Made by a program: the position numbers and the translations under genes. From Stanieria sp964562685 (lineage in GTDB: Bacteria; Cyanobacteriota; Cyanobacteriia; Cyanobacteriales; Xenococcaceae), in the NCBI GenBank assembly GCA_964562685.1, contig CAZLUP010000017.1, positions 1-64,000 of the forward strand: DNA of 64,000 nt. Direction: 5' to 3'. Within the stretch, counting starts at the first letter, position 1, and every line of letters begins with the position of its first letter. Below are positions 34,566 to 43,625 of this stretch, piece by piece. The notes beneath the pieces were generated by a model, which did no database searches, was not told the DNA's origin, and was given only the letters and a program-made list of their open reading frames with translations.

Positions 34566-35198
34566 AAAACCTCCTGACTGCCTATTCGATTAGGCAGATA
34601 AGTTAAATAAGAGTAAATGGTAATAAAAACCTGTAATATCTAACTTTTGTGGCTGAAACACTGCCAATTAAGCTAAATACTGGGGATAGTTAATTAGTTG
34701 ATTTTTTTTGTGTAAATTGTGTTTGCTTGCTTTGATAACCAATAGTCTATCACAAACTAAAAATCATTTATTTAGTTCTATGATTAAAAAACTAATTTTA
34801 ATTATAAATTTTAATTAATTGTCTCAAAATCCTTATTTCAGAAAAGACAGACAAAGATGCTGGTAATTTTGGAACTGATTTACCAGCCACGTGGTTTCCT
34901 AGTGTAGAGACGGAATATGTTAAATCTTTAGAGAGGTCAATGGTTTAAAGCGATTGCGAATAAAAAGAGATTCTATTCAACTGCCAATAGTTGTCAGACA
35001 AAAGCGATCGCTAATACTGCGTAGTCAGCATCGATAGTTACAGCAGTACAAGTGATGATTAGAACATTATATTTAAGTGTAGTTAAGGTAATGCTATATT
35101 TGTGGCGAAGAACAATTAGCGATCGCCAGTAGAAATATAATAAACACTTGTTGCCGAGATGATAGTCAATGTTCTACTATCTTAAGGCTACGAGTAGT
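34566..35198. other. Intergenic region with an unassigned open frame
   Basis: Promoter side of nrtA, with the hairpin at 34578-34597. Around 34808-34948 on the plus strand an open frame without a start reads ...LPATWFPSVETEYVKSLERS..., which I do not recognise and treat as a possible relic. The rest is AT-rich with scattered HIP1 sites. Confidence 0.4.
34578..34597 (-). promoter_or_regulatory. Hairpin in the nrtA leader
   Basis: CTGCCTA and TAGGCAG arms with a 6-base loop, ending just a few bases before the AGGAGG ribosome-binding site of nrtA. It would place a stem next to the start region of the message; a regulatory role is inferred. Confidence 0.4.
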
Positions 35199-35552
35199 TC
35201 ACCTAGCCCAAGTTTTTAGTAACCAACCAATGACAATTCCTAAGCCAACAAACCGAACTACTTGCCAAAAAGGACTGAAATTAATTAACAGACGACTTTC
35301 TAAATTTAACTGAACTTCAGCTAATTTTTGTTGCAGATGTTTTAATTCTGTTTTGATCGGCTCTTTAGTAACATTATTTTTTTGTCGTTGGGTTAACTCT
35401 TGTTGTTCTTGCAACAATTGAGAATAGATTTGCCAATCTTGTTTAACCTGAGTATAACGTTCTTGTAGTTCATCAAGCGATCGCTCTACTTCAACTAAAA
35501 CTTGGGCGATCTGCTCATCATCTTTAATCTGACTAGAATTGTTTGGAGACAT
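35199..35552 (-). CDS. Coiled-coil protein with C-terminal membrane segment
   Basis: A 117-aa protein. Residues ~10-90 form a long, heptad-like coiled coil (DDEQIAQVLVEVERSLDELQERYTQ, LKHLQQKLAEVQLNLESRLL) and residues ~98-114 are a hydrophobic segment (FVGLGIVIGWLLKTW) that could anchor the tail in the membrane. No family recognised; the shape suggests a tail-anchored protein. It is followed 88 bp away on the opposite strand by the 35641 gene. Confidence 0.6.
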   Translation of the reverse strand: MSPNNSSQIKDDEQIAQVLVEVERSLDELQERYTQVKQDWQIYSQLLQEQQELTQRQKNNVTKEPIKTELKHLQQKLAEVQLNLESRLLINFSPFWQVVRFVGLGIVIGWLLKTWAR

Positions 35553-35565
35553 CTTAAAATATAGT

Positions 35566-35611
35566 GAGGGGCTGTCTCTGGCGTTGCACGGCAGAGTTGA
35601 TACGCCCCGTC
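35566..35611. repeat. Palindromic repeat (GAGGGGCTGTC...ACGCCCCGTC)
   Basis: 46 bp. GAGGGGCTGTC opens, ACGCCCCGTC closes. Inner hairpin CTCTG-g-CGT/ACG-g-CAGAG. Third member of the family with 9320-9364 and 16083-16173, here between two divergent genes. Confidence 0.7.
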
Positions 35612-35640
35612 AAAGTAAAAGACCTCTACGATATTAACCC

Positions 35641-35922
35641 ATGTCTGAAATAACTCAACTATCTAAAACCGAGCTTCTTAAAGAAATAGATACAGTAGAA
35701 TTAGCCCAAGCATTAGCCGAACGTCTTGCGATCGCTCCCCAAGATTGGCATCGTCTCAAAGCCAATCGTCAAGCGCAAGCTGGACAACAATTAGGTGCTG
35801 CTTTGGTTTTCCTTTTGAAAAATCAGCCCCAAGAAGCATTAATGCGTCTTAATCAAGCTACAGGTTGGTTAGATCGTTCTATTTCTGCACCGCCTTGCCC
35901 TACTCACGGTGAGAAAAAGTAA
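35641..35922 (+). CDS. Conserved cyanobacterial small protein (DUF6439-like)
   Basis: A 93-aa soluble, helical protein (IDTVELAQALAERLAIAPQDWHRLKANRQAQAGQQLGAALVFLL, then LMRLNQATGWLDRSI) resembling a cyanobacterial family named DUF6439. It is followed by a possible terminator at 36069. Function unknown. The C-terminus PPCPTHGEKK is polar. Confidence 0.6.
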   Translation: MSEITQLSKTELLKEIDTVELAQALAERLAIAPQDWHRLKANRQAQAGQQLGAALVFLLKNQPQEALMRLNQATGWLDRSISAPPCPTHGEKK

Positions 35923-36361
35923 AAAGCAGGAATTGAGCATCTCAAGCAAATACAATCTAGAAATGTTTTGCTTTAAATAAACTTAATATAAATATAGGTT
36001 GTTCAGTATCATTACTCGATTGTTTCAAGTCTTATAAATTCTAGACTTACGAGCAACTTAATTTCATGAACGGCAAACAATTATTAACTGATGCCGTTTT
36101 TTTATTAGTAATTAACGCAAACATAACTACCAAATTTCTGCTCAAATTTCGTAAGAATACTGAAGTTGTATAAAGATATTTTGATTACACTAATAATTAA
36201 TAACCCCAAAGATTTATTACTTTTTTATATTTAGCAAATCATATTAGTTAACATTGCACTCCTGAATTTATGGAGATTAAATCACAAGCGTTAACTATTA
36301 AAAAGCGATTATTAAACCGCTTGCTAGATATTTATTGTCTTAAACTCAGGAGAAATTACTC
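35923..36361. other. Intergenic region with a terminator
   Basis: Contains the terminator hairpin at 36069-36103. Otherwise AT-rich without ORF or known RNA. A small RNA ending at that terminator is possible. Confidence 0.4.
36069..36103 (+). terminator. Intrinsic terminator
   Basis: AACGGCA / TGCCGTT arms with a 16-base loop, followed by TTTTTTT. It lies about 140 bp after the 35641 gene, or ends an unannotated small RNA. Confidence 0.55.
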
Positions 36362-36589
36362 ATGTATATCAAATCTTTTTTTAAACTTTGTTTAGTTATG
36401 TTTCTAACCTATGTAACTTTAGGGGACGAGTTTCTTCCTCAACCTTATAGTACTAATAGCCAGAAAGTCCGCAGCGAAATTAATCAATTTTTAATTAGCC
36501 TTTTACCCAACAAAGAGTTCGACACTCTTCAACATACTACTAACACGATTCAACAATTAGAAAAAGGAGAACTTTCTTCTTCTTTTTAA
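36362..36589 (+). CDS. Small exported hypothetical protein, 75 aa
   Basis: Starts at ATG 36362 with a good ribosome-binding site (CAGGAGAAATT). The N-terminus has basic residues followed by a hydrophobic stretch (LCLVMFLTYVTL) like a signal peptide. The rest is polar: EINQFLISLLPNKEFDTLQHTTNTIQQLEKG, likely helical. No family known to me. Confidence 0.5.
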   Translation: MYIKSFFKLCLVMFLTYVTLGDEFLPQPYSTNSQKVRSEINQFLISLLPNKEFDTLQHTTNTIQQLEKGELSSSF

Positions 36590-36647
36590 AGAAGACCATC
36601 ACTCCAATAAAATTTTTTAACTCATGCTAAATACTCAAAATCAAACT

Positions 36648-36676
36648 GTAAGGGCGTAGCACTGCTATGCCCTTAC
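36648..36676. repeat. 14-1-14 palindrome, GTAAGGGCGTAGCA type
   Basis: GTAAGGGCGTAGCA pairs with TGCTATGCCCTTAC, with one G-T wobble; the same design as 32179-32207. It follows ilvC at 60 bp and may help to end its transcript. Confidence 0.65.
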
Positions 36677-36735
36677 TTTTAAGGCTCATTGTTAATTACC
36701 AACCAAATAACAACTCGATATCTTGAGGTAATTAC

Positions 36736-37731
36736 TTATTTATTCTTCAACCAACTAAACATTGCTCGTAAATCTTTACCAACTTCCTCAATCGAATGTT
36801 CTGCTTCTTGACGACGCATAGCAGTAAAACCAGGTTTACCAGATTGATTTTCTAAAACAAATTCTCGGGCAAATTGACCAGATTGAATTTCTGATAAAAT
36901 TTTACGCATTTCTGCTTTAGTTGCATCAGTTACTACACGGGGACCACGAGTATAATCTCCGTATTCAGCAGTATTAGAAATACTATCACGCATTTTAGCT
37001 AAACCGCCTTCCACAACCAGGTCGACGATTAATTTAACTTCATGAAGACATTCAAAATAAGCAAGTTCGGGTTGATAACCAGCTTCAACCAAGGTTTCAA
37101 ATCCAGCTTTAATTAAAGCACTCAAACCGCCACAAAGAACTGCTTGTTCCCCAAACAAATCAGTTTCTGTTTCCTCTCTAAAAGTAGTTTCCAAAATACC
37201 TGCACGAGTACCACCAATACCTTTAGCATAAGCCATAGCGCGATCGCGTGCTTGTCCAGAAGCGTCTTGATAAACTGCAAATAAACAGGGGACACCTTGT
37301 CCTTGTTCGTAGGTACGTCTAACCAGATGTCCGGGACCTTTAGGTGCAACCATGACGACATCAACAAATTCTGGAGGAACAACTTGACCAAAATGAATAT
37401 TAAAACCGTGAGCAAAAGCTAAAATCTTACCTTCGCTGAGATTTGGTTCAATTTCGTTTTTATAGATACTTTTTTGTGCTTCATCTGGTAGCAAAATCAT
37501 AATCAGGTCTGCTGCTGCTGCTGCATCGGCAACATTTTTCACAGTTAGACCTGCTGCTTCTGCTTTGGCGATGGATTTACTACCAGGGTATAAACCAACA
37601 ATAACGTTGATTCCGCTATCTTTTAAATTAAGAGCATGAGCGTGTCCTTGAGAACCATAACCAATAATCGCTACAGTTTTACTAGCCAATAAATCTAAAT
37701 TGGCATCCTCATCATAGTACATCCGCGCCAT
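36736..37731 (-). CDS. ilvC: Ketol-acid reductoisomerase (class I)
   Basis: A 331-aa enzyme of branched-chain amino acid synthesis: rearrangement and NADPH reduction of acetolactate or acetohydroxybutyrate. N-terminal Rossmann motif TVAIIGYGSQGHAHALNLKDSG, then VAPKGPGHLVRRTY, and the knotted C-terminal domain with the Mg-binding EETETDLFGEQAVLCGG and CLHEVKLIVDLVVEGG. Length is typical for the short class. Monocistronic in appearance. Confidence 0.95.
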   Translation of the reverse strand: MARMYYDEDANLDLLASKTVAIIGYGSQGHAHALNLKDSGINVIVGLYPGSKSIAKAEAAGLTVKNVADAAAAADLIMILLPDEAQKSIYKNEIEPNLSEGKILAFAHGFNIHFGQVVPPEFVDVVMVAPKGPGHLVRRTYEQGQGVPCLFAVYQDASGQARDRAMAYAKGIGGTRAGILETTFREETETDLFGEQAVLCGGLSALIKAGFETLVEAGYQPELAYFECLHEVKLIVDLVVEGGLAKMRDSISNTAEYGDYTRGPRVVTDATKAEMRKILSEIQSGQFAREFVLENQSGKPGFTAMRRQEAEHSIEEVGKDLRAMFSWLKNK

Positions 37732-37939
37732 AATAATCGATCTCCTATATACAAACCGCGTTTAGGCAACTTAGCAAAAAGTGCTGCAAACTTATAATTA
37801 TACTTTTTTGGTTGTAGCTAAAAGATCATTATTTTTGAAATTATTTGATTGTAAGATATTTTGTCTGCCATTTGAGAAGGAAGATTACAGTGTAGAGAGT
37901 TGGGAAAGAGTATTTTTCTCAAACCCAAACTTCCATAAT

Positions 37940-38260
37940 TTACATACGCGCTAGCGCAGATATTTTAGATACTGTTTTTGGATTTAGACCTCTTAATTCT
38001 TCGTGGTCTAACCACCCTTCTTTCAGTAATCTAGCCAAGACAAACACGAAATTAGAATGGTCATAATCATACTTGCCGTCTATTTCGTGTCTTTTGGTAC
38101 TTAATAAATCATGTAAATACCATAGATCTTTAAGCTCTGTAATCTGACTAGCTTGCTCGCGAACAATCTTGATTAAGGCAAAGGTTTCTCTTTGATAAGC
38201 TTTCTCAAACGCTTGTTTCGCTATCTGTTCCTCGGTTTCAGACCATTGAATTTCACTCAC
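37940..38260 (-). CDS. frp: Fluorescence recovery protein (FRP)
   Basis: A 106-aa helical protein that speeds return of active red OCP to the orange form. The core DLWYLHDLLSTKRHEIDGKYDYDHSNFVFVLARLLKEGWL matches Synechocystis FRP: W47, D51 and R57 correspond to its W50, D54 and R60, which matter for OCP interaction. The gene lies 133 bp after ocp on the same strand, the arrangement known from other cyanobacteria, so probably co-transcribed at least partly. Confidence 0.9.
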   Translation of the reverse strand: MSEIQWSETEEQIAKQAFEKAYQRETFALIKIVREQASQITELKDLWYLHDLLSTKRHEIDGKYDYDHSNFVFVLARLLKEGWLDHEELRGLNPKTVSKISALARM

Positions 38261-38393
38261 TTGTAATATTGACGATAAACTGTAACATATATATACGTAT
38301 CTCTATCTTAGTACGAGCCTTCCTGGCTCAAAGTCTAACTGGCAGTTTTGGTTAACTTTGAAGTAATAGGATTAGCTCGCACTAGGGTTTCTT

Positions 38394-39353
38394 CTAGCGA
38401 ACTAGATTAAGCAACTCTTTAGGAGATGCTAGTAAGTCAATCGCCACAAAGAAAATTTTATTCTCGGAATTAAGCAAAAATCTCCAAGCCATATTCATAC
38501 CTACACCTGCACCAAACCAAGGAGTTTGAACTTTACCAGTAACCTTGATTTGAGTAAAACCATCTTCAGCAGGTTCAGCAACGCCTCGTTCTGGCATTAA
38601 CTTGAGGTTTTGACATTCTTCCCTAAAGAATCTTAACACCGCGTCTTTGCCAACAATTGGTTTTTGGAAAGGAGGTTGCAGCGCACCGTCGGGAGCAAAA
38701 AGTTTAATTAACTCATCAAAATCATTGGCATTCAATAAATTCATGTAGCTCAAAACAGTAGAATTATTAATTCCTTCGATTTTGACACTGGTGCGTTTTG
38801 CCATGTCTGTAGGAGGAACAACTGGTTCAGAAACTTTAGTATATTGACCCAGTTTGTTTTTATCAAAGCCCATATCAACTACAGCGTTACGCAGAACGGT
38901 GATTTGTTGACCAGATTCCATGTCTCTGAGTGCTTGCAACACCGCCGAAGCATTTGCAGAAAGTTTATAGCCTTTGGGAATTGGAGCGACAATACCTTCT
39001 TCCATCCATTGTCCTAGTCGGTACCAGAAACCGAGCTTAATATTAGGAGTCCAGGTAGCATAGGTACGACAAATAGCTGTATCAGCGTGATTTGCCAAGT
39101 CGCACATTACCTGAGATTGCTCTTGAAAACTCATTTGCCGAATTTCGTTTAACGTATTTTCAGCAAACTGCATATTAGCTGCGCCAGGGGCAGCAACGGT
39201 AACAGTTTTGCCCATTTCTAAATAAGCAAACCAAATCCATGCTAATTGATCTTCAGCACTAAGCTGATTAAATCTAGCGATTGTGGCTGGCACGGCATCA
39301 GCAGATAAAGTATTTGGAAAAATGCCACGGGCTGAATCGATAGTAAAAGGCAT
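38394..39353 (-). CDS. ocp: Orange carotenoid protein (OCP1-type)
   Basis: A 319-aa photoactive protein that quenches phycobilisome fluorescence. The N-terminal all-helix domain (to about 165) has carotenoid contacts Tyr44, Trp101, Asn104 and Trp110; Arg155 makes the domain salt bridge. In the NTF2-like C-terminal domain, Tyr203 and Trp290 correspond to the Tyr201 and Trp288 ketocarotenoid hydrogen-bond partners, and Glu246 to Glu244. All key residues of a functional OCP1 are present, which agrees with an adjacent frp. The upstream region has no perfect HLR1. Confidence 0.95.
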   Translation of the reverse strand: MPFTIDSARGIFPNTLSADAVPATIARFNQLSAEDQLAWIWFAYLEMGKTVTVAAPGAANMQFAENTLNEIRQMSFQEQSQVMCDLANHADTAICRTYATWTPNIKLGFWYRLGQWMEEGIVAPIPKGYKLSANASAVLQALRDMESGQQITVLRNAVVDMGFDKNKLGQYTKVSEPVVPPTDMAKRTSVKIEGINNSTVLSYMNLLNANDFDELIKLFAPDGALQPPFQKPIVGKDAVLRFFREECQNLKLMPERGVAEPAEDGFTQIKVTGKVQTPWFGAGVGMNMAWRFLLNSENKIFFVAIDLLASPKELLNLVR

Positions 39354-39682
39354 GAATGTTCCTCAGCTAAATTTCAATGTGAAGTCACAGATTACTTCGG
39401 TGTAACACAACGAAGTCTATTGTGAGCGTTGGTAAACATTACCCTGGTGAGATTCTTCGCTTTGCTCAGAACCAGGGCTTGCGTTCACTTCGTCAAAAAA
39501 ACGCTTTTGTTTTTTGAACACTGTTACTATTGTAAACATATATTTCAAAAAAATAAGTTTTATTAAAAAAATTGAATTACTAGCTTTTTAATATTAAGCA
39601 AAAAAAACTCGACCAAAAGTCGAGGTTAGTTTTAAATATGTTCGCTCAATAGCGATCGCTTGTCACCAGACAAAAGTTAAGT
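39354..39682. other. Intergenic region upstream of ocp
   Basis: Contains the phrase TTCGCTTTGCTCAG (about 39453-39467) also seen at 58767, and the hom terminator at 39600. No ORF. Confidence 0.45.
39600..39624 (-). terminator. Intrinsic terminator after hom
   Basis: On the minus strand CTCGAC / GTCGAG with a short loop followed by TTTTTTTT. It lies 58 bp after hom. Confidence 0.65.
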
Positions 39683-40975
39683 TCAAAGCACTCTTAAAAT
39701 ACTAGGAATGCTATCAATTGCTTCTAAACTGCGAATTTCTGCTAAAGCCTGACGAAAATTACCTTCTTTAACGTCATGGGTAACTACCACAATTTCTGCT
39801 AATTTGTTTTGAAAACCAATTTGGACGACTGACTCCAAACTGACATTATGATTACCAAAAGCTGTCCCCAAGTGACCGATTACCCCTGGAATATCTTGAG
39901 ATAAGAAACGAGCATAAAAACGGCTTTCGATTTCTTCCATTGGCGTTAGGCTACAAAAATGTTGATGAGAACAACCTAACAATGGGTCGAGATTTTTGGT
40001 TTTACCGCTACTCTTAAGCAGACCCACAATATTGACAATATCCGAAACAACCGCACTAGCTGTAGCACCAGCACCAGCACCGGGACCAAAAAACATTACC
40101 TGTCCCAAAGGTTCACCTTCTACCAAGATGGCATTATAGACATCATTAATATTGGCAAGAGGATGAGTTTTCGGTACAAGGGTAGGATGAACTCTTACTT
40201 CTAAAGAATCGTGTTGATTGTGGATTTTTGCGATCGCTAGTAATTTAATTACAAATCCTAATTTATCAGCGTAACTAATATCTGTAGCACTAACGTTGCG
40301 AATTCCTTCACAAGCAATTTCTTCGCGCTTTACCCTGTCTCCAAAGGCAATGGTGGCTAAAATACCAATTTTATCGGCTGCATCTAAGCCATCAACATCA
40401 GCAGTAGGATCGGCTTCCGCATAACCGAGTTGTTGTGCTTCGGCAAGTACTTCAGCAAAATCTGCCCCTGCGGTGGTCATTTTAGTCAAAATATAATTAG
40501 TTGTACCGTTAACTATCCCAATTACACTCTTAATTCGATTAACACCTAAAGACTGTTTGAGGGGTTTAATAATCGGAATACCACCACCGACAGCAGCTTC
40601 TAATAAAACATATACTCCTGCTTGATTAGCTGCGGTATAAATTTCATCGCCATAACGAGCAATCACAGCTTTATTCGCTGTAACAATGTGTTTACCTTCA
40701 GCAATGGCTTTAAGTGTTAGTGTTCGTGCTGGTTCTAATCCCCCGATTAATTCTACGACTATATCAATTTCGGGGTCAGTAACAATTTTTTCTAAATCTG
40801 TAGTGAATATTTCCGTAGGTAATTGTACATTTCTCGGTTTATCTAGCGATCGCACGCCGACTTGTTTAATTTCGATTTCTTGTAGGAGAGAATTACGTCC
40901 TTGAGGATCAAGGAGAATCTCTGCGGTACCTGTTCCTACTGTGCCTAATCCTAGTAAACCAATCTTAAAAGCCAC
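39683..40975 (-). CDS. hom: Homoserine dehydrogenase
   Basis: A 430-aa enzyme reducing aspartate semialdehyde to homoserine for Thr, Met and Ile. N-terminal Rossmann GLLGLGTVGTGTAEIL, the catalytic region GIVNGTTNYILTKM and GLDAADKIGILA, then a C-terminal ACT domain (about 350-425: DIPGVIGHLGTAFGNHNVSLESV) for Thr feedback. Full length. Isolated gene on the minus strand with a terminator behind. Confidence 0.94.
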   Translation of the reverse strand: MAFKIGLLGLGTVGTGTAEILLDPQGRNSLLQEIEIKQVGVRSLDKPRNVQLPTEIFTTDLEKIVTDPEIDIVVELIGGLEPARTLTLKAIAEGKHIVTANKAVIARYGDEIYTAANQAGVYVLLEAAVGGGIPIIKPLKQSLGVNRIKSVIGIVNGTTNYILTKMTTAGADFAEVLAEAQQLGYAEADPTADVDGLDAADKIGILATIAFGDRVKREEIACEGIRNVSATDISYADKLGFVIKLLAIAKIHNQHDSLEVRVHPTLVPKTHPLANINDVYNAILVEGEPLGQVMFFGPGAGAGATASAVVSDIVNIVGLLKSSGKTKNLDPLLGCSHQHFCSLTPMEEIESRFYARFLSQDIPGVIGHLGTAFGNHNVSLESVVQIGFQNKLAEIVVVTHDVKEGNFRQALAEIRSLEAIDSIPSILRVL

Positions 40976-41139
40976 GATTTTTGTTTAGACTTTAACTGTA
41001 CTTTATCTAGATTAACTTCAAAGGGTCAGATCTAAAAGTCAAAAGTTAGAAGGCAAAAAGATAGAAACTTAATCTGCTTCCTTGCTCCCTATTCCCTATT
41101 CTTTAATAATTAAATTAATACTGATAACTGGTCACTGAT

Positions 41140-41625
41140 TTAATTGGCTTGTGTAATTTTAACCCGATAATTATTAACAGAGTTTTCTTGATAAGAACCG
41201 ATCCAAATTTTATAATTACCTGGTTGCCATTGACCTTCGATGGAAGGATTAGTGCTATCTGAATCATCATTGCACCAAATTCCACCGGGACCTTTAACTA
41301 AAATAGTTGTATCGACAGGGCTTTCTACTTCTATTTTGAGATAATTAAAAAAAGAATTGAGCGTCAAAGTATAGTTGGGTTCATGGTTAACGAAACCGTC
41401 ACAGTAACCCGTAGCAGTTTCTTCAATTTTAGCGATCTCCCTGGCTGAAATCGAACCATGACTAACTCCTTCAAAAGTTAAAGGATTAGGGGCAAATTGA
41501 CTACTTATGGTAATATTTTTGACTAAAGTTTGAGCGTAGATTGGGTTTATACTGAGAAAATTCACAATTAAGCCAATCCATACAGACAAAAGAATTTTGC
41601 TAACTTCTGTTAACTGTTTAACCAT
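41140..41625 (-). CDS. Exported hypothetical protein, 161 aa
   Basis: N-terminal signal peptide (ILLSVWIGLIVNFLSINPIYAQ). The mature part is compact beta-rich and has two Cys pairs (CDGFVN and WCNDDSD), with the phrase ESPVDTTILVKGPGGIWCND and QWQPGNYKIWIGSYQE, reminiscent of secreted pre-peptidase or Ig-like domains of cyanobacterial exoproteins. No family named. Located between the hom and gltX genes. Confidence 0.6.
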   Translation of the reverse strand: MVKQLTEVSKILLSVWIGLIVNFLSINPIYAQTLVKNITISSQFAPNPLTFEGVSHGSISAREIAKIEETATGYCDGFVNHEPNYTLTLNSFFNYLKIEVESPVDTTILVKGPGGIWCNDDSDSTNPSIEGQWQPGNYKIWIGSYQENSVNNYRVKITQAN

Positions 41626-41818
41626 CCCATCCTGAGTTTTGCGAGAGCTTTAAAAGATTATCTTTTGAGCAGTTAGACTATTGATTCGACGTTATCATGA
41701 TTACAGTTGTTCCTCGAGAAAACTTTGTTTCTTTTTATACTCATTAGTTACTGAGTCATCACAACTGAGGGAATGGGAATTAGATCAGACTTGATTGCTT
41801 TTTCCCGATTCCCTTCAA

Positions 41819-43267
41819 TTAAATTTTGCTCAATGTCTGTTGTAGACGAATTCGATCTAGACCTTTTTGATTTAATAATAACCAGGATTGAATCAGATCG
41901 GGACCATGCAATTGTCCTGTCAAACCAGCCCGAAGCGATCGCATTACTAACCCTTTTTTAACTTTATGGGTTTTAGTGAGTTGATTAATAGTGCTTTTAG
42001 CGGTTTCTTCTGTCAAAGCAGAAGTTGAATTTGTCATTTCTAATAGTTCTTGCAGTAGCGGTTTAACTTCATCTTGTTTAAGAAAATCAAGAGCTTCTTC
42101 GCTATATTCAACAGACTGTCCAAATAATAACTGACTTTCTTTAACTGCATCAGTTAAACGAGTCAAACTAGGAGCAATCATTGCAGTTAAACTTTCTAAC
42201 CAAGGACGATCTATATCAAGATTAATTTCGTATCCAGCTTCTTGCCAATAGGGAACTAATAATTCTACTAACTTATCAGGGGGCATTTGATGAAGATATT
42301 GGCTGTTAATCCAATCTAATTTTGCCCAATCAAATTTTGCACCTGCTTTATTGACTCGATCTAAACTGAATTTTTCGGCTGCTTGGGACAAAGTAAAAAT
42401 CTCTTCGGTAGAATCTGGAGGAGTCCAACCTAATAAAGACATATAATTTGCCATAGCTTCGGGTAAAAAGCCCATTTTCCGAAAATCATCGATTGAAGTT
42501 ACTCCATCCCGTTTAGATAGTTTACGTCCATCTTGATTAAGAATTAAGGGAGTATGAGCAAATTCTGGGACTTTGGCACCCATAGCCTCATAAAGCAAAA
42601 TTTGTTTGGCTGTATTAGCAATGTGATCTTCACCACGAATGACATGGGTAATCTCCATATCGATATCATCGACCACTACTGCTAAGTTGTACAGAGGTTG
42701 TCCAAAAGCTCGATCACCTTCGGCTGCACGAGCAACTACCATATCACCACCGAGATCGCTACCTTTCCAAGTAACTTCATCCCTAATTAAATCGTGCCAA
42801 ACAATTTCGCGATCGTCATCGATTTTAAATCTAATTACAGGTTTACGCCCTTGGGCTTCATAAGCTTCAATTTGCTCAGGGGTAAGATTGCGATGACGAT
42901 TATCATAACGGGGTGCGAGTCCCTTGGCTTTTTGTTCTTCCCGCATTTGTTCTAATTCTTCGGGAGTACAATAGCAGCGATAAGCTAAATTTTTGTTTAA
43001 CAAAGTTTGGATTGCTTGTTGATAACGATCTAAACGTTGAGTTTGAAAAAAAGGACCTTCATCCCAATTTAAACCAAGCCATTTTAGTCCTGATTGAATA
43101 TTATCAGTATATTCCTGACGCGATCGCGCTTCATCTGTATCTTCAATTCGTAGGATAAACTTACCTTTTTGATTATGAGCAAATAACCAGTTAAAAACAG
43201 CAGTTCTAGCTGTCCCGATATGTAAATTTCCTGTTGGGGAAGGAGCGATCCTTACTCTAACCGTCAC
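41819..43267 (-). CDS. gltX: Glutamyl-tRNA synthetase
   Basis: A 482-aa class I synthetase. HIGH motif is SPTGNLHIGTARTAVFNWLF near the N-terminus, KMSKS-like motif GRKLSKRDGVTSI near residue 250, and RFPSxxD-type REEQKAKGLAPRYDNRHR in between. The C-terminal helical cage of the discriminating/non-discriminating type is present; in cyanobacteria the enzyme is non-discriminating and feeds the GatCAB pathway and tetrapyrrole synthesis. Full length. Confidence 0.95.
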   Translation of the reverse strand: MTVRVRIAPSPTGNLHIGTARTAVFNWLFAHNQKGKFILRIEDTDEARSRQEYTDNIQSGLKWLGLNWDEGPFFQTQRLDRYQQAIQTLLNKNLAYRCYCTPEELEQMREEQKAKGLAPRYDNRHRNLTPEQIEAYEAQGRKPVIRFKIDDDREIVWHDLIRDEVTWKGSDLGGDMVVARAAEGDRAFGQPLYNLAVVVDDIDMEITHVIRGEDHIANTAKQILLYEAMGAKVPEFAHTPLILNQDGRKLSKRDGVTSIDDFRKMGFLPEAMANYMSLLGWTPPDSTEEIFTLSQAAEKFSLDRVNKAGAKFDWAKLDWINSQYLHQMPPDKLVELLVPYWQEAGYEINLDIDRPWLESLTAMIAPSLTRLTDAVKESQLLFGQSVEYSEEALDFLKQDEVKPLLQELLEMTNSTSALTEETAKSTINQLTKTHKVKKGLVMRSLRAGLTGQLHGPDLIQSWLLLNQKGLDRIRLQQTLSKI

Positions 43268-43625
43268 AAAACACCTCTGATTAAAAATTAATGGTTTATT
43301 ATGTGCAGTTCTCTATTTTAGCGAGGGAACGTCTATAACACTTCTAAGTAGTAATGCAAAATTAAATACACTGGTGAAGAAAAAAAATAGGGAATAGGGA
43401 ATAGGGAATAGGGAATAACCATCACTCACCAGTTATCAGTTTGATTTTGAACCATGAACTATTGTTTTGTATAATTGATTCTGCCTATGTACTTATAACC
43501 ATTGCTTGAATCGTTGTTTGTAACATTTTCGGTATTCTGCAATACTGGTCGAATAAATGACAAAAAAAAACTCGTCGGAGTTTTTTTTATTCTCAAGCAA
43601 CGAGCAAATAAGATTTATAGCAAAC
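43268..43625. other. Intergenic region with tandem heptamers and terminator
   Basis: 43387-43417 is an ATAGGGA tandem (four units). The terminator at 43562-43588 belongs to the envelope operon. No genes. Confidence 0.5.
43562..43588. terminator. Bidirectional intrinsic terminator
   Basis: A9 CTC-GTCG-GAG T8. Symmetric A and T tails allow termination in both directions; on the minus strand it ends the 45944-43626 unit. Confidence 0.65.

Noticed and set aside
34600..34800. NtcA box upstream of nrtA
   Set aside because: I searched by eye for GTA-N8-TAC; only imperfect matches, so not annotated.
34808..34948. Open frame reading LPATWFPSVETEYVKSLERS before a stop
   Set aside because: No start codon and no family recognised; kept only as a possible relic.
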